Shown one piece after another: positions 1 through 7,610 of a stretch of 16,564 bases of DNA (positions within the stretch are counted from its first letter, which is position 1; each line of letters starts with the position of its first letter). A program made the position numbers and the translations under genes. This DNA comes from Elusimicrobiota bacterium (GTDB lineage Bacteria; Elusimicrobiota; Elusimicrobia; Elusimicrobiales; UBA9959): positions 2,565-19,128 of the forward strand of contig DMES01000030.1 in assembly GCA_003450815.1 (NCBI GenBank). Reading direction: 5' to 3'. The notes below the pieces were generated by a model. The model had not been told where the DNA came from. It did no database searches and saw only the letters and a program-made list of their open reading frames with translations.

Positions 1-1437
1 GTAAAAGCGGAGAATGGCGCGGGGCTGCAGTCGGCGGTGATCAATTCCAATGGTCAGACCGTGAATACCGCGCCGCCCTCTGCTCCCTTATTCATAAACG
101 ACGGTCTGGCCGCTGACACAAAATATGGCTCCTCGCTTAACAGCCTGTCGGCTAACTGGGGTGTTGCTGCTCATCCCGGCGGCATTGACCATTATGAATA
201 CTCCATAGGGACCGCCTCCGGGGCTGTTGACGTGGCAGGCTGGACGAATAGCGCGGTATCGCGCAGCGTGACCAAAGCCGGGCTTTCCCTGACCGAGGGC
301 AGCACCTATTACTTCTCGGCCAGGGCGTATAGCAATACAGGCCACTACTCCGCCGTAGCGGTCTCTGACGGCCAGCGGGTGGATGTTACAAGCCCAACGG
401 CCAGTGTTGTAGTTCTCTCCACGCTGCCCGCCGGCAACGGGAGTTTTTCGGCGAAACTTATTGTGACCGAGGCCGGCGAGCTTTCTTCAACTCCGGCGCT
501 TGAGTTTATCACTTCCGGCGGGCAAGCCGTTCCGCTCTCAGTAGCCTGGCTCACCGGCTCCACCTGGACGGCTGTCGGGTTCATAGAATCCTATCACTCC
601 ACCGGCACGGCCTCTTTCGCCGTATCAGCCGTTGACGGGGCCGGAAATACCGGCACGGCGCTAACCTCTGGCATAACTTTCAATATAGACACCAAGCTTG
701 ACGGCGCGGCCGGGGGCACTATGTCAAACAGCGACGGTTTCAGTATGAATGTGCCGGCCGGTGTTGTCAGCGGGGACTTTTTTATAAGTATCTCCACTAT
801 GGAACCCGCCCAAAATAATGCTGCTGACGCTTTAAGCCCCGGCTCCCTTAAACTGAACATCAACGACCTTGTAAGAGATTTCTCCGTCAAAGACATATTT
901 GACAACCCTATACATACTTTTTTTACACCCACTACTATAACTCTGGCATATCCGGACGCCGATTCCGACGGCAGGATAGACGGCGACAATGTCCGCGCGG
1001 ATCTGACCTGGATCTATTGGCTGGACGAGGTAGCGGGCCGGTGGATGCCGGTGGAGGGAACCGTGCGGCATCCGGAATCTAATACCATGACGGCCGGAGT
1101 AACTCATTTATCGCGTTATTCCATAAGGAAGTATGTTTTGTCTTCGCTCAAACTTCCCAGCCTTAAGGTTTACCCGAATCCCTGCGACTTTAATAAGACC
1201 GGGCTTAATATAACCGGCATTCCTCCGGATGAAACGGCCCCTGAGATTTACATTTATAATTCGGCCGGGGAACTGGTGCGCACCTTAAGGCACGGAGATG
1301 GGATCGACTCGCTTAACGCAGTTTTGTGGGACGGCAAGGCGAAGGGCGGCAACAGGGCCGCTAGCGGGCTTTATATTTACTTCGTGCGGACGGAAAAATA
1401 CGGCAAGGGAAGCGGAAAGTTCCTGGTGCTGTGGTAA
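1..1437 (+). CDS. Secreted FN3/Ig-like surface protein with FlgD/T9SS-like C-terminal domain (5' end missing)
   Basis: The frame is open from base 1, and the first 12 codons read as the end of a fibronectin-III domain, so the gene enters from outside the window; the GTG at 37 is not a credible start. Visible part is 478 residues. Order: end of one FN3 domain (1-20), a full FN3 domain (about 23-125, with the typical STYYFSARAYS strand), an Ig-like domain (about 128-230), a ZU5-like beta-sandwich (about 235-375) holding an acidic DADSDGRIDGD loop that resembles a calcium-binding site, and a C-terminal domain (about 385-478) with YPNP, WDGK and SGLYIYF motifs typical of FlgD-Ig/T9SS type A sorting domains. 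It probably is exported and attached to the cell surface. A PorV-like barrel gene follows 92 bp downstream, matching the pairing seen at 15628-12012. Domain families are recognised by eye; the ligand is unknown. Confidence 0.85.
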   Translation, partial: VKAENGAGLQSAVINSNGQTVNTAPPSAPLFINDGLAADTKYGSSLNSLSANWGVAAHPGGIDHYEYSIGTASGAVDVAGWTNSAVSRSVTKAGLSLTEGSTYYFSARAYSNTGHYSAVAVSDGQRVDVTSPTASVVVLSTLPAGNGSFSAKLIVTEAGELSSTPALEFITSGGQAVPLSVAWLTGSTWTAVGFIESYHSTGTASFAVSAVDGAGNTGTALTSGITFNIDTKLDGAAGGTMSNSDGFSMNVPAGVVSGDFFISISTMEPAQNNAADALSPGSLKLNINDLVRDFSVKDIFDNPIHTFFTPTTITLAYPDADSDGRIDGDNVRADLTWIYWLDEVAGRWMPVEGTVRHPESNTMTAGVTHLSRYSIRKYVLSSLKLPSLKVYPNPCDFNKTGLNITGIPPDETAPEIYIYNSAGELVRTLRHGDGIDSLNAVLWDGKAKGGNRAASGLYIYFVRTEKYGKGSGKFLVLW

Positions 1438-1442
1438 AGAAA

Positions 1443-1527
1443 GGGGATAGGGTATAGGGTGTAGGGTATAGGGAAGGATTTCCTTATTTAATCCTACACC
1501 CTATCCCCTAACCCCTGTACCCTAGAA
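1443..1527. repeat. Inverted heptanucleotide repeat element, GGGTATA type
   Basis: Left arm is five 7-bp units (1443-1477: GGGGATA, GGGTATA, GGGTGTA, GGGTATA, GGGAAGG). The right arm is five units of opposite sense (1493-1527: CCTACAC, CCTATCC, CCTAACC, CCTGTAC, CCTAGAA). A 12-bp perfect inverted repeat (1454-1465 with 1493-1504) links the arms, so the transcript could fold into a long hairpin. It fills nearly the whole gap between the two + strand genes and ends 2 bp before the next ATG, leaving no recognisable Shine-Dalgarno for it. Same 7-bp architecture as the elements at 3833-3943 and 13636-13740, but a different unit sequence. Confidence 0.85.
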
Positions 1528-1529
1528 TT

Positions 1530-2573
1530 ATGGTTAAACTGCTCGTAGTGTGTGTTATATCCCTGTGTCCGGTGCTTGCTTCGGCTGCCGGCAGTACCGC
1601 TATGCCATTTTTAAAAATAGATTCAGGCGCCAGGGCCGCGGCTCTTGGCGGAGCTTACTCCGCGGCGGGCGACGATGCCGCAAGTATTTTTTATAATCCG
1701 GCCGGCGCCGCGCTCGCGGACACTAATGAACTTGAAATCTCGCATACCGAGTGGCTGCAAGGGCTGCGGAACGAAAACCTGGTCTATGTTCATCCGCTCA
1801 GCAGGAACTATACGGTTTTCGGCGGCGCAAATGTGCTGTTAAGCGGAGATATGGATAAAAACGACGCATCGGGTGTTAATATAGGCTCGTTCAACTCACA
1901 GGAAGGCGCTTTCAGCTTCGGGCTTTCGGCAGCTCTTGGAGGGGACTGGTACAACGCCTACGCCCTAAAAGTCTTTTATCAGAAAGCGGATAGAAACAGA
2001 GCCTCGTCATTGGGCGGCGACGCGGGGTTGCTTAAGATCGCTGGTGATTGGCGTTTTGGCGTGTCGGTATCCAATGTGGGCGCTAAACTGAAGCTGGGTT
2101 CCAGTGCTTTTGATCTGCCGCTGATGATACGAGCCGGCGCCGCTAGGCGTTTGAAGGACCAGCTTTTGGTTTCATTGGACGCGTTGAAAGCGGGAGAGAA
2201 TGCTGTCGCTTTATGCGCGGGCGTTGAAAACGGGTTTGACATCGGGGAAGAGGATTTGTTTTTTGTGAGAGTCGGGTATAAGAGCGGCAGGAGCCAGTAT
2301 GCGGGCAGCGGATTTACCGGAGGTATAGGGATAAAATACAACGATTTAGGGCTGGATTACGCCTTTTCCCCGTACGGCGAACTTGGCGACGCCCACAGGA
2401 TAACGCTTTCTTTCAATTTTGGCGAGCCGCGTGAGGAATTCACAGTTAAAACCGTTAGTTCGCCAGAATACAATAAGAAGCCCCGCAAGACGCCAGCGGC
2501 GCGAAAGACTTACCCCCGGAAGAAAAAAGTGAAAGCAAGAAAGACGAAGGGATTTATATTTCCGCCTAACTAG
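1530..2573 (+). CDS. PorV/PorQ-like (UPF0164) outer-membrane beta-barrel protein with basic C-terminal tail
   Basis: 347 residues. A Sec signal peptide (1-20, cleavage after ASA or SAA) is followed by the hallmark of this family, GARAAALGGAYSA...DDAASIFYNPAG (about residues 33-59), then alternating amphipathic strands to about residue 300, as in FadL-like barrels. In Bacteroidota, PorV binds C-terminal-domain cargo of the type IX system at the outer membrane; many copies exist in other diderm phyla with unknown roles. Residues 316-341 form a tail in which 14 of 26 residues are Lys or Arg, beyond the usual barrel end and presumably periplasmic. The gene follows a secreted protein with a sorting-like domain. 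The start at 1530 is fixed by the signal peptide, although the preceding repeat leaves no clear ribosome binding site. It ends in the palindrome shared with the convergent glycosyltransferase gene. Confidence 0.85.
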   Translation: MVKLLVVCVISLCPVLASAAGSTAMPFLKIDSGARAAALGGAYSAAGDDAASIFYNPAGAALADTNELEISHTEWLQGLRNENLVYVHPLSRNYTVFGGANVLLSGDMDKNDASGVNIGSFNSQEGAFSFGLSAALGGDWYNAYALKVFYQKADRNRASSLGGDAGLLKIAGDWRFGVSVSNVGAKLKLGSSAFDLPLMIRAGAARRLKDQLLVSLDALKAGENAVALCAGVENGFDIGEEDLFFVRVGYKSGRSQYAGSGFTGGIGIKYNDLGLDYAFSPYGELGDAHRITLSFNFGEPREEFTVKTVSSPEYNKKPRKTPAARKTYPRKKKVKARKTKGFIFPPN

Positions 2574-2602
2574 GGTCTGCTGAAATAGTCCAGCAGACCC
2601 TA
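2571..2602. terminator. Bidirectional hairpin between convergent genes, stop codons at both ends
   Basis: A perfect 12-bp inverted repeat (2571-2582 TAGGGTCTGCTG, 2591-2602 CAGCAGACCCTA) with an 8-nt loop. Its first three bases are the TAG stop of the barrel gene, and its last three, read on the other strand, are the TAG stop of the glycosyltransferase gene. Neither side has a T-run, so a classical intrinsic terminator is not proved. The position between convergent genes and the strong stem make a two-way terminator or 3'-end stabiliser the best reading. Confidence 0.65.
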
Positions 2603-3820
2603 ACTAGCCTTAATTCCTAACGCTTCCCGCCATTCCACAATTTTTGCTTTTACGGAAAATTCTTCGGCACGCTTTCTGGATGAGGCGCCGCAAGTATCAA
2701 GCCGCCCGGTGTTGTTTAGCAGGCCCGTTATGGTGTTCGCCCAGAGTTTTTCCAGGCCGCTTATGGCCGGCGTACAGTCCGGAGCGTCAACTGTAAACGG
2801 GGGCATTAAAAATCCGCAAGCAGTTTCTTCCGGAGCTTTGGCCTCGGTTCTGAAATCAGTTCCTGGCGCTAGTATTTCACGCGGGCCGGAGCGGCAATCA
2901 GAAGCGATTACAGGCAGGCCGCAGGCCAGGGCTTCAAGCATGGCGTTTGGAAGTCCTTCCCAGAGCGAAGGGAAGGCGAATAAACGGGCTTTTGAGATAA
3001 ATTTATGCGGATTTTTCTGGAAGCCTAAAAAGAAGACATTACAGGCGTCAGGGTTTAAGCCGCTGCCGGAAAAATATGCTTTAAGTCCCAATGCCGCGCA
3101 TAATTCAATCAACCTTTCTTTAAGTTCTCCTTCTCCCAGAAAAACCAGCGCGCAGCCCGGATTTGATTTTATAAGTTCGGCGAATATTCTGAGCAGATGC
3201 CAATGGCCTTTGGCGGCGGTCAGGCGGCCGCTGGTTATTATAACCGGCCTTTTGAAAATGGCTGCATAAAGGCTGTCAAGCGGCTCTGCTGCTTGTGCGG
3301 CTACAGCCTGAGTGTCGCAGGAATTATATATGACTTTGATCCTTTCAGCGGAAAAACCAAAATTGTCGGTCAGATCTCTCGCATTGCCCTTTGAATTGGA
3401 AATTACCGAATCCGCCAGCGGGTAGAGTTTCTTAATAAGCGGCTTCATGAGCGTCCCGCGTAGGCCTGTAAATTCTCTGGAAGGCTGGGTTACTTCGCAG
3501 ATAACGGCGCGATGTCCGCTTTTTCGCGCGGCCAGGATGTTGACAAAATTTGAGCGCTGCATGAACGACAGCACGGTGTCGCCGGGAGTGGTTAAGGCGG
3601 CCAGTCGCGACGCGTAGAGTGGGGATAGGAGAGTCTTTATGGAGCCGGGCAGCGACGCGCCATGGCGAAAAAGGCTTGAGAACGGCGGGGCATCGGGGCG
3701 GGGGGAATATTCATGGTCGAGAAGCAGGAAAGCTTCCGGCTTCAGCGCTTTCACTAGAAGCGCCGCCTGAATTTCGGCGCCGCCGTTAAAAAGAGAATTA
3801 ACCAGTATTTTTAGAGACAT
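2600..3820 (-). CDS. GT4-family glycosyltransferase (GT-B fold)
   Basis: 406 residues, no signal peptide or membrane segment, so a cytoplasmic or membrane-peripheral enzyme that moves a sugar from a nucleotide-sugar donor to a polysaccharide, lipid or glycan precursor. The N-terminal acceptor half has the glycine loop NGGAE (12-16). The donor half has SGRLTAAKG (R199 and K204 are the usual phosphate contacts), VFLGEGE (226-232), and FPSLWEGLPNAMLEAL, whose E288 and E296 form the EX7E motif of GT4 retaining enzymes. Length is normal for the family. Start ATG at 3820 gives the expected Rossmann first strand; no strong Shine-Dalgarno is visible. It lies downstream of the transporter operon on the same strand but is separated by a 132-bp gap filled by a heptamer element. 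No other glycan genes are nearby, so the sugar and acceptor cannot be named. Confidence 0.9.
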   Translation of the reverse strand: MSLKILVNSLFNGGAEIQAALLVKALKPEAFLLLDHEYSPRPDAPPFSSLFRHGASLPGSIKTLLSPLYASRLAALTTPGDTVLSFMQRSNFVNILAARKSGHRAVICEVTQPSREFTGLRGTLMKPLIKKLYPLADSVISNSKGNARDLTDNFGFSAERIKVIYNSCDTQAVAAQAAEPLDSLYAAIFKRPVIITSGRLTAAKGHWHLLRIFAELIKSNPGCALVFLGEGELKERLIELCAALGLKAYFSGSGLNPDACNVFFLGFQKNPHKFISKARLFAFPSLWEGLPNAMLEALACGLPVIASDCRSGPREILAPGTDFRTEAKAPEETACGFLMPPFTVDAPDCTPAISGLEKLWANTITGLLNNTGRLDTCGASSRKRAEEFSVKAKIVEWREALGIKAS

Positions 3821-3832
3821 GGTTTCTTAAAT

Positions 3833-3943
3833 CAGAGGGCAGAATTCAGAAGCCAGAAGTTAGTAGTCAGAAGGCAGAAAGGTATAGGAGGGCTTGTTCT
3901 CATAGGCTATTCTGAATACTGACTTCTAAATTCTGCCTTCCTA
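3833..3943. repeat. Inverted heptanucleotide repeat element, CAGAAGN type
   Basis: Seven consecutive 7-bp units (3833-3881: CAGAGGG, CAGAATT, CAGAAGC, CAGAAGT, TAGTAGT, CAGAAGG, CAGAAAG), a 27-bp centre, then five units of opposite sense (3909-3943: ATTCTGA, ATACTGA, CTTCTAA, ATTCTGC, CTTCCTA). Perfect pairings include 3870-3879 with 3931-3940 and 3844-3851 with 3910-3917. It fills the gap between the last permease gene and the glycosyltransferase gene. The units match those in the element at 13636-13740, so this is a dispersed family. It could act as an RNA hairpin at the operon end; no T-run follows it. Confidence 0.85.
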
Positions 3944-3952
3944 AAGTTGTTC

Positions 3953-4876
3953 TTATTCTTTCTCATAAGGCACACCGTCAGCTGAGGGTGAGGCGGCTTT
4001 TGAAAAGGTTCCAGCCAGCACTATTATGGTCAGCAGGTAGGGTATCATCTGTATAAATTGTACGGGGATGTCCAGGCCCATGGTCTGCAGCTGTATCTGA
4101 GCCGCTTCCGCGAACCCGAAGAACAGGGCGGCCAAAGCGGCAAGCAGCGGGTTCCATTTACCGAAAATCATCGCGGTAAGCGCTATATAGCCGCGCCCTC
4201 CGCTCATGCCGTCGGTGAACTGGTGCTGGTCGTAGGCAAGCCATACCCCTCCGAGCGCTGCCAGCGCTCCGGATATCAGCACAGCCGCGTAGCGGGTCAG
4301 GAAAACATTTATTCCTAAAGTGTCGGCGCATTCCGGGTTTTCGCCAACTGCCCTGAGCCTGAGGCCGAAAACTGTCTTATAGACAAAAACATAGGCGGCG
4401 GCGACAAGAAATATGGCAAGCAGGATAAGCGGGTTTGAAAGCAGGTCCCCGAACAGCGGGATCTTTGAAATCAGAGGAATATCCCATTTGGAGAAGGCGC
4501 TTATTCTGCCGGAGTTGGAGGAGGAGTGAAAAAAGAATTTAAGAAAGAATTTTGTGGCTCCCACCGCCAGTATGTTTATGGCGAGGCCCGAGATTATCTG
4601 GTTTGCCCGGAATTTTATTGAGACTACGGCGTGTATCAAGGCGACCGCCACTCCTCCGGCCACACCCGCGGCGATGCCTACCCAGGGGTTGCCGGAATAA
4701 TAATTCCCAAGAACCGAACAGAAGGCGCCGGTGAGGATAATGCCCTCAATCCCGATGTTTACCACCCCGCCAAGTTCCGAGATGGTCGCGCCGAGCGCCG
4801 CCAGCGCGTACGGCACTGAAATGCGCACCGTCTGGGTTAGAAGAGATAAGGTGAATATTTGAGATAGGGCGTCCAT
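3953..4876 (-). CDS. nupQ: ABC transporter permease, nucleoside/simple-sugar type (YufQ/NupQ-like)
   Basis: 307 residues of BPD_transp_2-type integral membrane protein, almost wholly hydrophobic helices. It forms half of the inner-membrane channel with the permease encoded just upstream. The family motif NIGIEG is at 40-45, and ANQIISGLAINILAVGATK (about 91-109) is the usual coupling/TM stretch. It is shorter than its partner and lacks that protein's long N-terminal region, as expected for the YufQ/NupQ member of the pair. Start ATG lies 2 bp after the stop of the upstream permease, with a GGGA Shine-Dalgarno inside that gene's last codons, so translation is probably coupled. Last gene of the uptake operon. 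Substrate by family is a purine or other nucleoside; related sugar permeases cannot be excluded from sequence alone. Confidence 0.9.
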   Translation of the reverse strand: MDALSQIFTLSLLTQTVRISVPYALAALGATISELGGVVNIGIEGIILTGAFCSVLGNYYSGNPWVGIAAGVAGGVAVALIHAVVSIKFRANQIISGLAINILAVGATKFFLKFFFHSSSNSGRISAFSKWDIPLISKIPLFGDLLSNPLILLAIFLVAAAYVFVYKTVFGLRLRAVGENPECADTLGINVFLTRYAAVLISGALAALGGVWLAYDQHQFTDGMSGGRGYIALTAMIFGKWNPLLAALAALFFGFAEAAQIQLQTMGLDIPVQFIQMIPYLLTIIVLAGTFSKAASPSADGVPYEKE

Positions 4877-4878
4877 AG

Positions 4879-5976
4879 TTATTTCCCGTCCTGATCTTTA
4901 ACTTTGGCCTGCCCCGCCTTTGGCGTGCTGTCTACGGCTGAATAAAACTTTCTTACCGCAAGATTGGACGAAATCACGAATATTATTACCAGCGCCTGCA
5001 GTATCTGTATTATATCTTTCGGCACCAGGGCGTTTATAACAAGCGTGCCGTGCGAAAGTGCGCCGAAAAGAAAAGCCGCGAGTATTATGCCTATGGGATG
5101 ATTCTGCCCCACCAGCGCCACCGCGATCCCCATGAAGCCCGACCCTTGAGAAAATCCTTCCTCAAAATAATGTTTGTAGCCCATTATGAAATTCATCGCG
5201 GCCAGCCCGCTTAAGCCGCCGGATAACAGGAAGGTGAAAAGCAGGTTTTTCTTTATGTTTATGCCCGCGGTTTCAGCCGCGAAGGGGGATAAACCCACTG
5301 CCCTGGTTTCATAACCGTAAGGCGTTTTCCAGAGCGCCCACCAGACACAGGCTGAGAGCGCCAGGGCTATAAAGAAGGCCATGTTCGCGGGCGAGCCCCT
5401 GAAAGCGTGCACAAAAGAATCCATTCTGGCGAGGCCGGCCGCCGGCGCTATAAGCTGCGTATGCACTGTCTCGGGCAGGTGGAAGTAATAGGTGATAAAA
5501 TAGTTGGTAAGAGCGAGCGCTATGAAATTCATCATTATAGTGGTTATAACTTCATGCGCTCCGGTTTTAACCCGAAGCACGGCGGGAATGGCCGCCCAGG
5601 CGAGTCCGCCGGCGAACGCCGCCGCCGCGCAAATAACTATGTGCAGCGCGGGGGGGAGGCCGTGCAGCGAAAAGCCGGCATAGGCGCAAAAAAATCCGCC
5701 CACTATCATTTGCCCTTCGGCGCCTATGTTGAAAATTCCGGCTTTGAAGCCGAGAGCGATGGCCAGCCCGGTCATAATAAGCGGAGTCGCCTTGAAGATG
5801 GTCTGCGCTATGCCGTACGGGTTTAAGAGAACACCCTCGAAAAGTTTCCAGTAAACTTCAAGCGGATTTACTTTTATAAGCAGCATCAGCGCCGCGCCCA
5901 CGGCGAAGGCCGCCAGTATGGAAAGCAATACCGCCCCTATCTGGATGAGAAAAAATCTGAAATGTTTGTCAGCCAT
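4879..5976 (-). CDS. nupP: ABC transporter permease, nucleoside/simple-sugar type (YufP/NupP-like)
   Basis: 365 residues with a long first membrane helix (about 8-34) and roughly eight to ten helices in all. The family signature NIGAEGQMIVGGF starts at residue 83, and GAHEVITTIMMNFIA (about 139-153) is the strongly conserved loop/helix of YufP-type permeases. It pairs with the following permease to form the inner-membrane channel driven by the upstream ATPase. The ATG at 5976 sits 27 bp after the ATPase stop. Its likely Shine-Dalgarno (AAGGGA, about 9 nt upstream) is part of a heptamer repeat that also supplies the ATPase stop. The C-terminal 20 residues are charged and cytoplasmic. Confidence 0.9.
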   Translation of the reverse strand: MADKHFRFFLIQIGAVLLSILAAFAVGAALMLLIKVNPLEVYWKLFEGVLLNPYGIAQTIFKATPLIMTGLAIALGFKAGIFNIGAEGQMIVGGFFCAYAGFSLHGLPPALHIVICAAAAFAGGLAWAAIPAVLRVKTGAHEVITTIMMNFIALALTNYFITYYFHLPETVHTQLIAPAAGLARMDSFVHAFRGSPANMAFFIALALSACVWWALWKTPYGYETRAVGLSPFAAETAGINIKKNLLFTFLLSGGLSGLAAMNFIMGYKHYFEEGFSQGSGFMGIAVALVGQNHPIGIILAAFLFGALSHGTLVINALVPKDIIQILQALVIIFVISSNLAVRKFYSAVDSTPKAGQAKVKDQDGK

Positions 5977-5984
5977 TAAATCTG

Positions 5985-6019
5985 TTCCCTTCAGCCCTAA
6001 GTCTTAAGCCTTCAGCCTT
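5985..6019 (-). repeat. Direct heptanucleotide repeat, AAGGCTT type, spanning a gene junction
   Basis: Read on the minus strand, five successive 7-bp units: AAGGCTG, AAGGCTT, AAGACTT, AGGGCTG, AAGGGAA. The repeat encodes the last residues (RLKA) and TAA stop of the ATPase gene and provides the purine-rich candidate ribosome binding site of the next permease. No opposed arm is seen here, unlike the other heptamer elements. Confidence 0.7.
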
Positions 6020-7602
6020 TTTTCCGCCCCGCTCATCATAAGGAGTCCCAGCTGCTCTTCGGTGGCTTCTCCGGAACTAAATATGCCCGCTACGCGCCCG
6101 CGGTAAATTACGCCGATGCGGTCCGACAAGGACATTATCTCCGAGAGTTCGGCGGAAAGTAAAAGCACGGCGCAGCCGGCGTCCCGGGCTTCAATAATCT
6201 TTTTGTGTATAAATTCTATGGCGCCCACATCAACTCCTCGGGTGGGCTGCGAGGCTATAAGGAGCTTGGGTTGCCGCGAAAATTCACGGGCGACCACTAC
6301 TTTCTGCTGGTTTCCGCCGCTCAAGCTCCGCGCAGGCAGTTCGAAGCGCTGAGGCTGTATGTTGAACGCTGTCGTCATCTTGCCGGCAAAATCATTTATA
6401 GCGTCAAAGTTAATAAGCGCCGGCCGGGAAAATGTCTTTTCCCGGTGGCGGCCCAATACAAGGTTGTCCGCCACGCTGTAGTCAAGTACAAGTCCCCGTT
6501 TATGGCGGTCTTCAGGAATATGCGCCACGCCTTTGTCAAATAGCAGGCGGGGGGAGGCATTGGCGAGCCCGAGCAGTTCTCCGTTGAGCTTCATTGTTCC
6601 GGCCTGGGGTTTTTTCAGGCCGGTTATGATTTCAATAAGCTCGCTTTGGCCGTTGCCTTCCACTCCGGCTATGCCGAAAATTTCGCCCTTTTTTACTACA
6701 AGTTCAAACCCGTCAAGTGCGTAATGGCCTTTGGTCGACCTGGCTTTCAGACCTGAAATCTCCAAGACGGCGGGTCTCGTTTCCAGCTCTCCGGCGGGAA
6801 GAGGTTTTTTGCCTACCTCAAAGACTACGGGACGCCCCACCATAAGCTGGGCGAGCTGACTCTCGCTGGTGCCGGCGGTTTTTACCGAGCCGACCGTGCG
6901 GCCCTGGCGCATCACTGTTACCGAGTCGGAAATAGAAATTACCTCTTTCAGTTTGTGCGTGATGAGGACTATGGTTTTGCCTTCGTCACGGAGACTCTTA
7001 AGTATCGCAAAAAGCCCGGCGGTTTCCTGGGGAGTAAGCACTGCCGTGGGTTCGTCCAGAATAAGGATATCGGCTTTCCGGTAAAGGATCTTCAGTATTT
7101 CCAGGCGCTGCTGCTCCCCTACTGACAGGTTGGCTGCCAAGGCTTTGGGATCCAGCGCCAGGTTGAATTTTTTTATAAGCAGCGCTGTTTCCGCTTCGGC
7201 CAGACTTGAGTCAAGGAAAATACCCGCTTTTACGATTTCCTGTCCAAGAACTACATTTTCCGCCACGGTAAGGGTTTTTACCAGCATGAAATGCTGGTGC
7301 ACCATGCCTATGCGGGCTGCTATTGCGCCCGCCGGGGAATCAAAGCGGACTTGTTTTGAGCGCAAAAGCATCTCACCGCCGTCCGGGCGGTACATCCCGT
7401 AAAGAAGCTTCATGAGGGTGGTTTTACCGGCGCCGTTCTCGCCCACCAAGGCGTGTATTTCGCCTTTTTTAACGGAGAGCGTTGCGTCCCGGTTGGCGTA
7501 AAGGCCGCCGAACTTCTTGGACATCCCGCGCAGTTCTATTTCGAAAGTTTCTTTGTCGGACATGTGAATTATAAGTGGCTCGTCGCTTGTTAAACTTGTC
7601 AT
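6004..7602 (-). CDS. nupO: ABC transporter ATP-binding protein with two nucleotide-binding domains (YufO/NupO/RbsA class)
   Basis: 532 residues from the chosen ATG. Domain 1 has Walker A GENGAGKTT (54-62), Q-loop region VHQHF (101-105), signature LSVGEQQR (159-166), Walker B ILILDEP (179-185) and switch His in ITHK. Domain 2 has a degenerate P-loop GVEGNGQSE, signature LSGGNQQK (427-434) and LLIASQPTRG (447-456), where Gln replaces the catalytic Glu. This asymmetry is normal for the class, so only domain 1 is likely to hydrolyse ATP fully. It energises the two permeases encoded downstream. Start choice: a TTG at 7620 falls inside the palindrome 7611-7664 and is unlikely; ATG 7602 has AAGAG just upstream; ATG 7563 (MSDKETF) fits family N-termini best but has no Shine-Dalgarno. 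The C-terminal residues come from a heptamer repeat. Confidence 0.92.
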   Translation of the reverse strand: MTSLTSDEPLIIHMSDKETFEIELRGMSKKFGGLYANRDATLSVKKGEIHALVGENGAGKTTLMKLLYGMYRPDGGEMLLRSKQVRFDSPAGAIAARIGMVHQHFMLVKTLTVAENVVLGQEIVKAGIFLDSSLAEAETALLIKKFNLALDPKALAANLSVGEQQRLEILKILYRKADILILDEPTAVLTPQETAGLFAILKSLRDEGKTIVLITHKLKEVISISDSVTVMRQGRTVGSVKTAGTSESQLAQLMVGRPVVFEVGKKPLPAGELETRPAVLEISGLKARSTKGHYALDGFELVVKKGEIFGIAGVEGNGQSELIEIITGLKKPQAGTMKLNGELLGLANASPRLLFDKGVAHIPEDRHKRGLVLDYSVADNLVLGRHREKTFSRPALINFDAINDFAGKMTTAFNIQPQRFELPARSLSGGNQQKVVVAREFSRQPKLLIASQPTRGVDVGAIEFIHKKIIEARDAGCAVLLLSAELSEIMSLSDRIGVIYRGRVAGIFSSGEATEEQLGLLMMSGAEKRLKA

Positions 7603-7610
7603 TCGCTCTT

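Noticed and set aside
447..470. ABC ATPase second P-loop and Walker B substitutions read as an inactivated gene (protein residues given; gene at 6004-7602)
   Set aside because: The degenerate second domain, with Gln for the catalytic Glu, is normal for RbsA/YufO-class double ATPases, so the gene is intact.
2709..3269. 186-codon open frame on the + strand within the glycosyltransferase gene
   Set aside because: It is antisense to a gene with clear GT4 motifs and shows no domain, signal peptide or credible context, so it is a shadow frame.
3833..3943. CRISPR array
   Set aside because: Units are 7 bp, contiguous and degenerate, with no spacers and no cas genes nearby.
5407..5826. 139-codon + strand open frame inside the first permease gene
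   Set aside because: Antisense to conserved permease motifs; its Arg/Gly-rich translation is typical of a GC-biased shadow frame.
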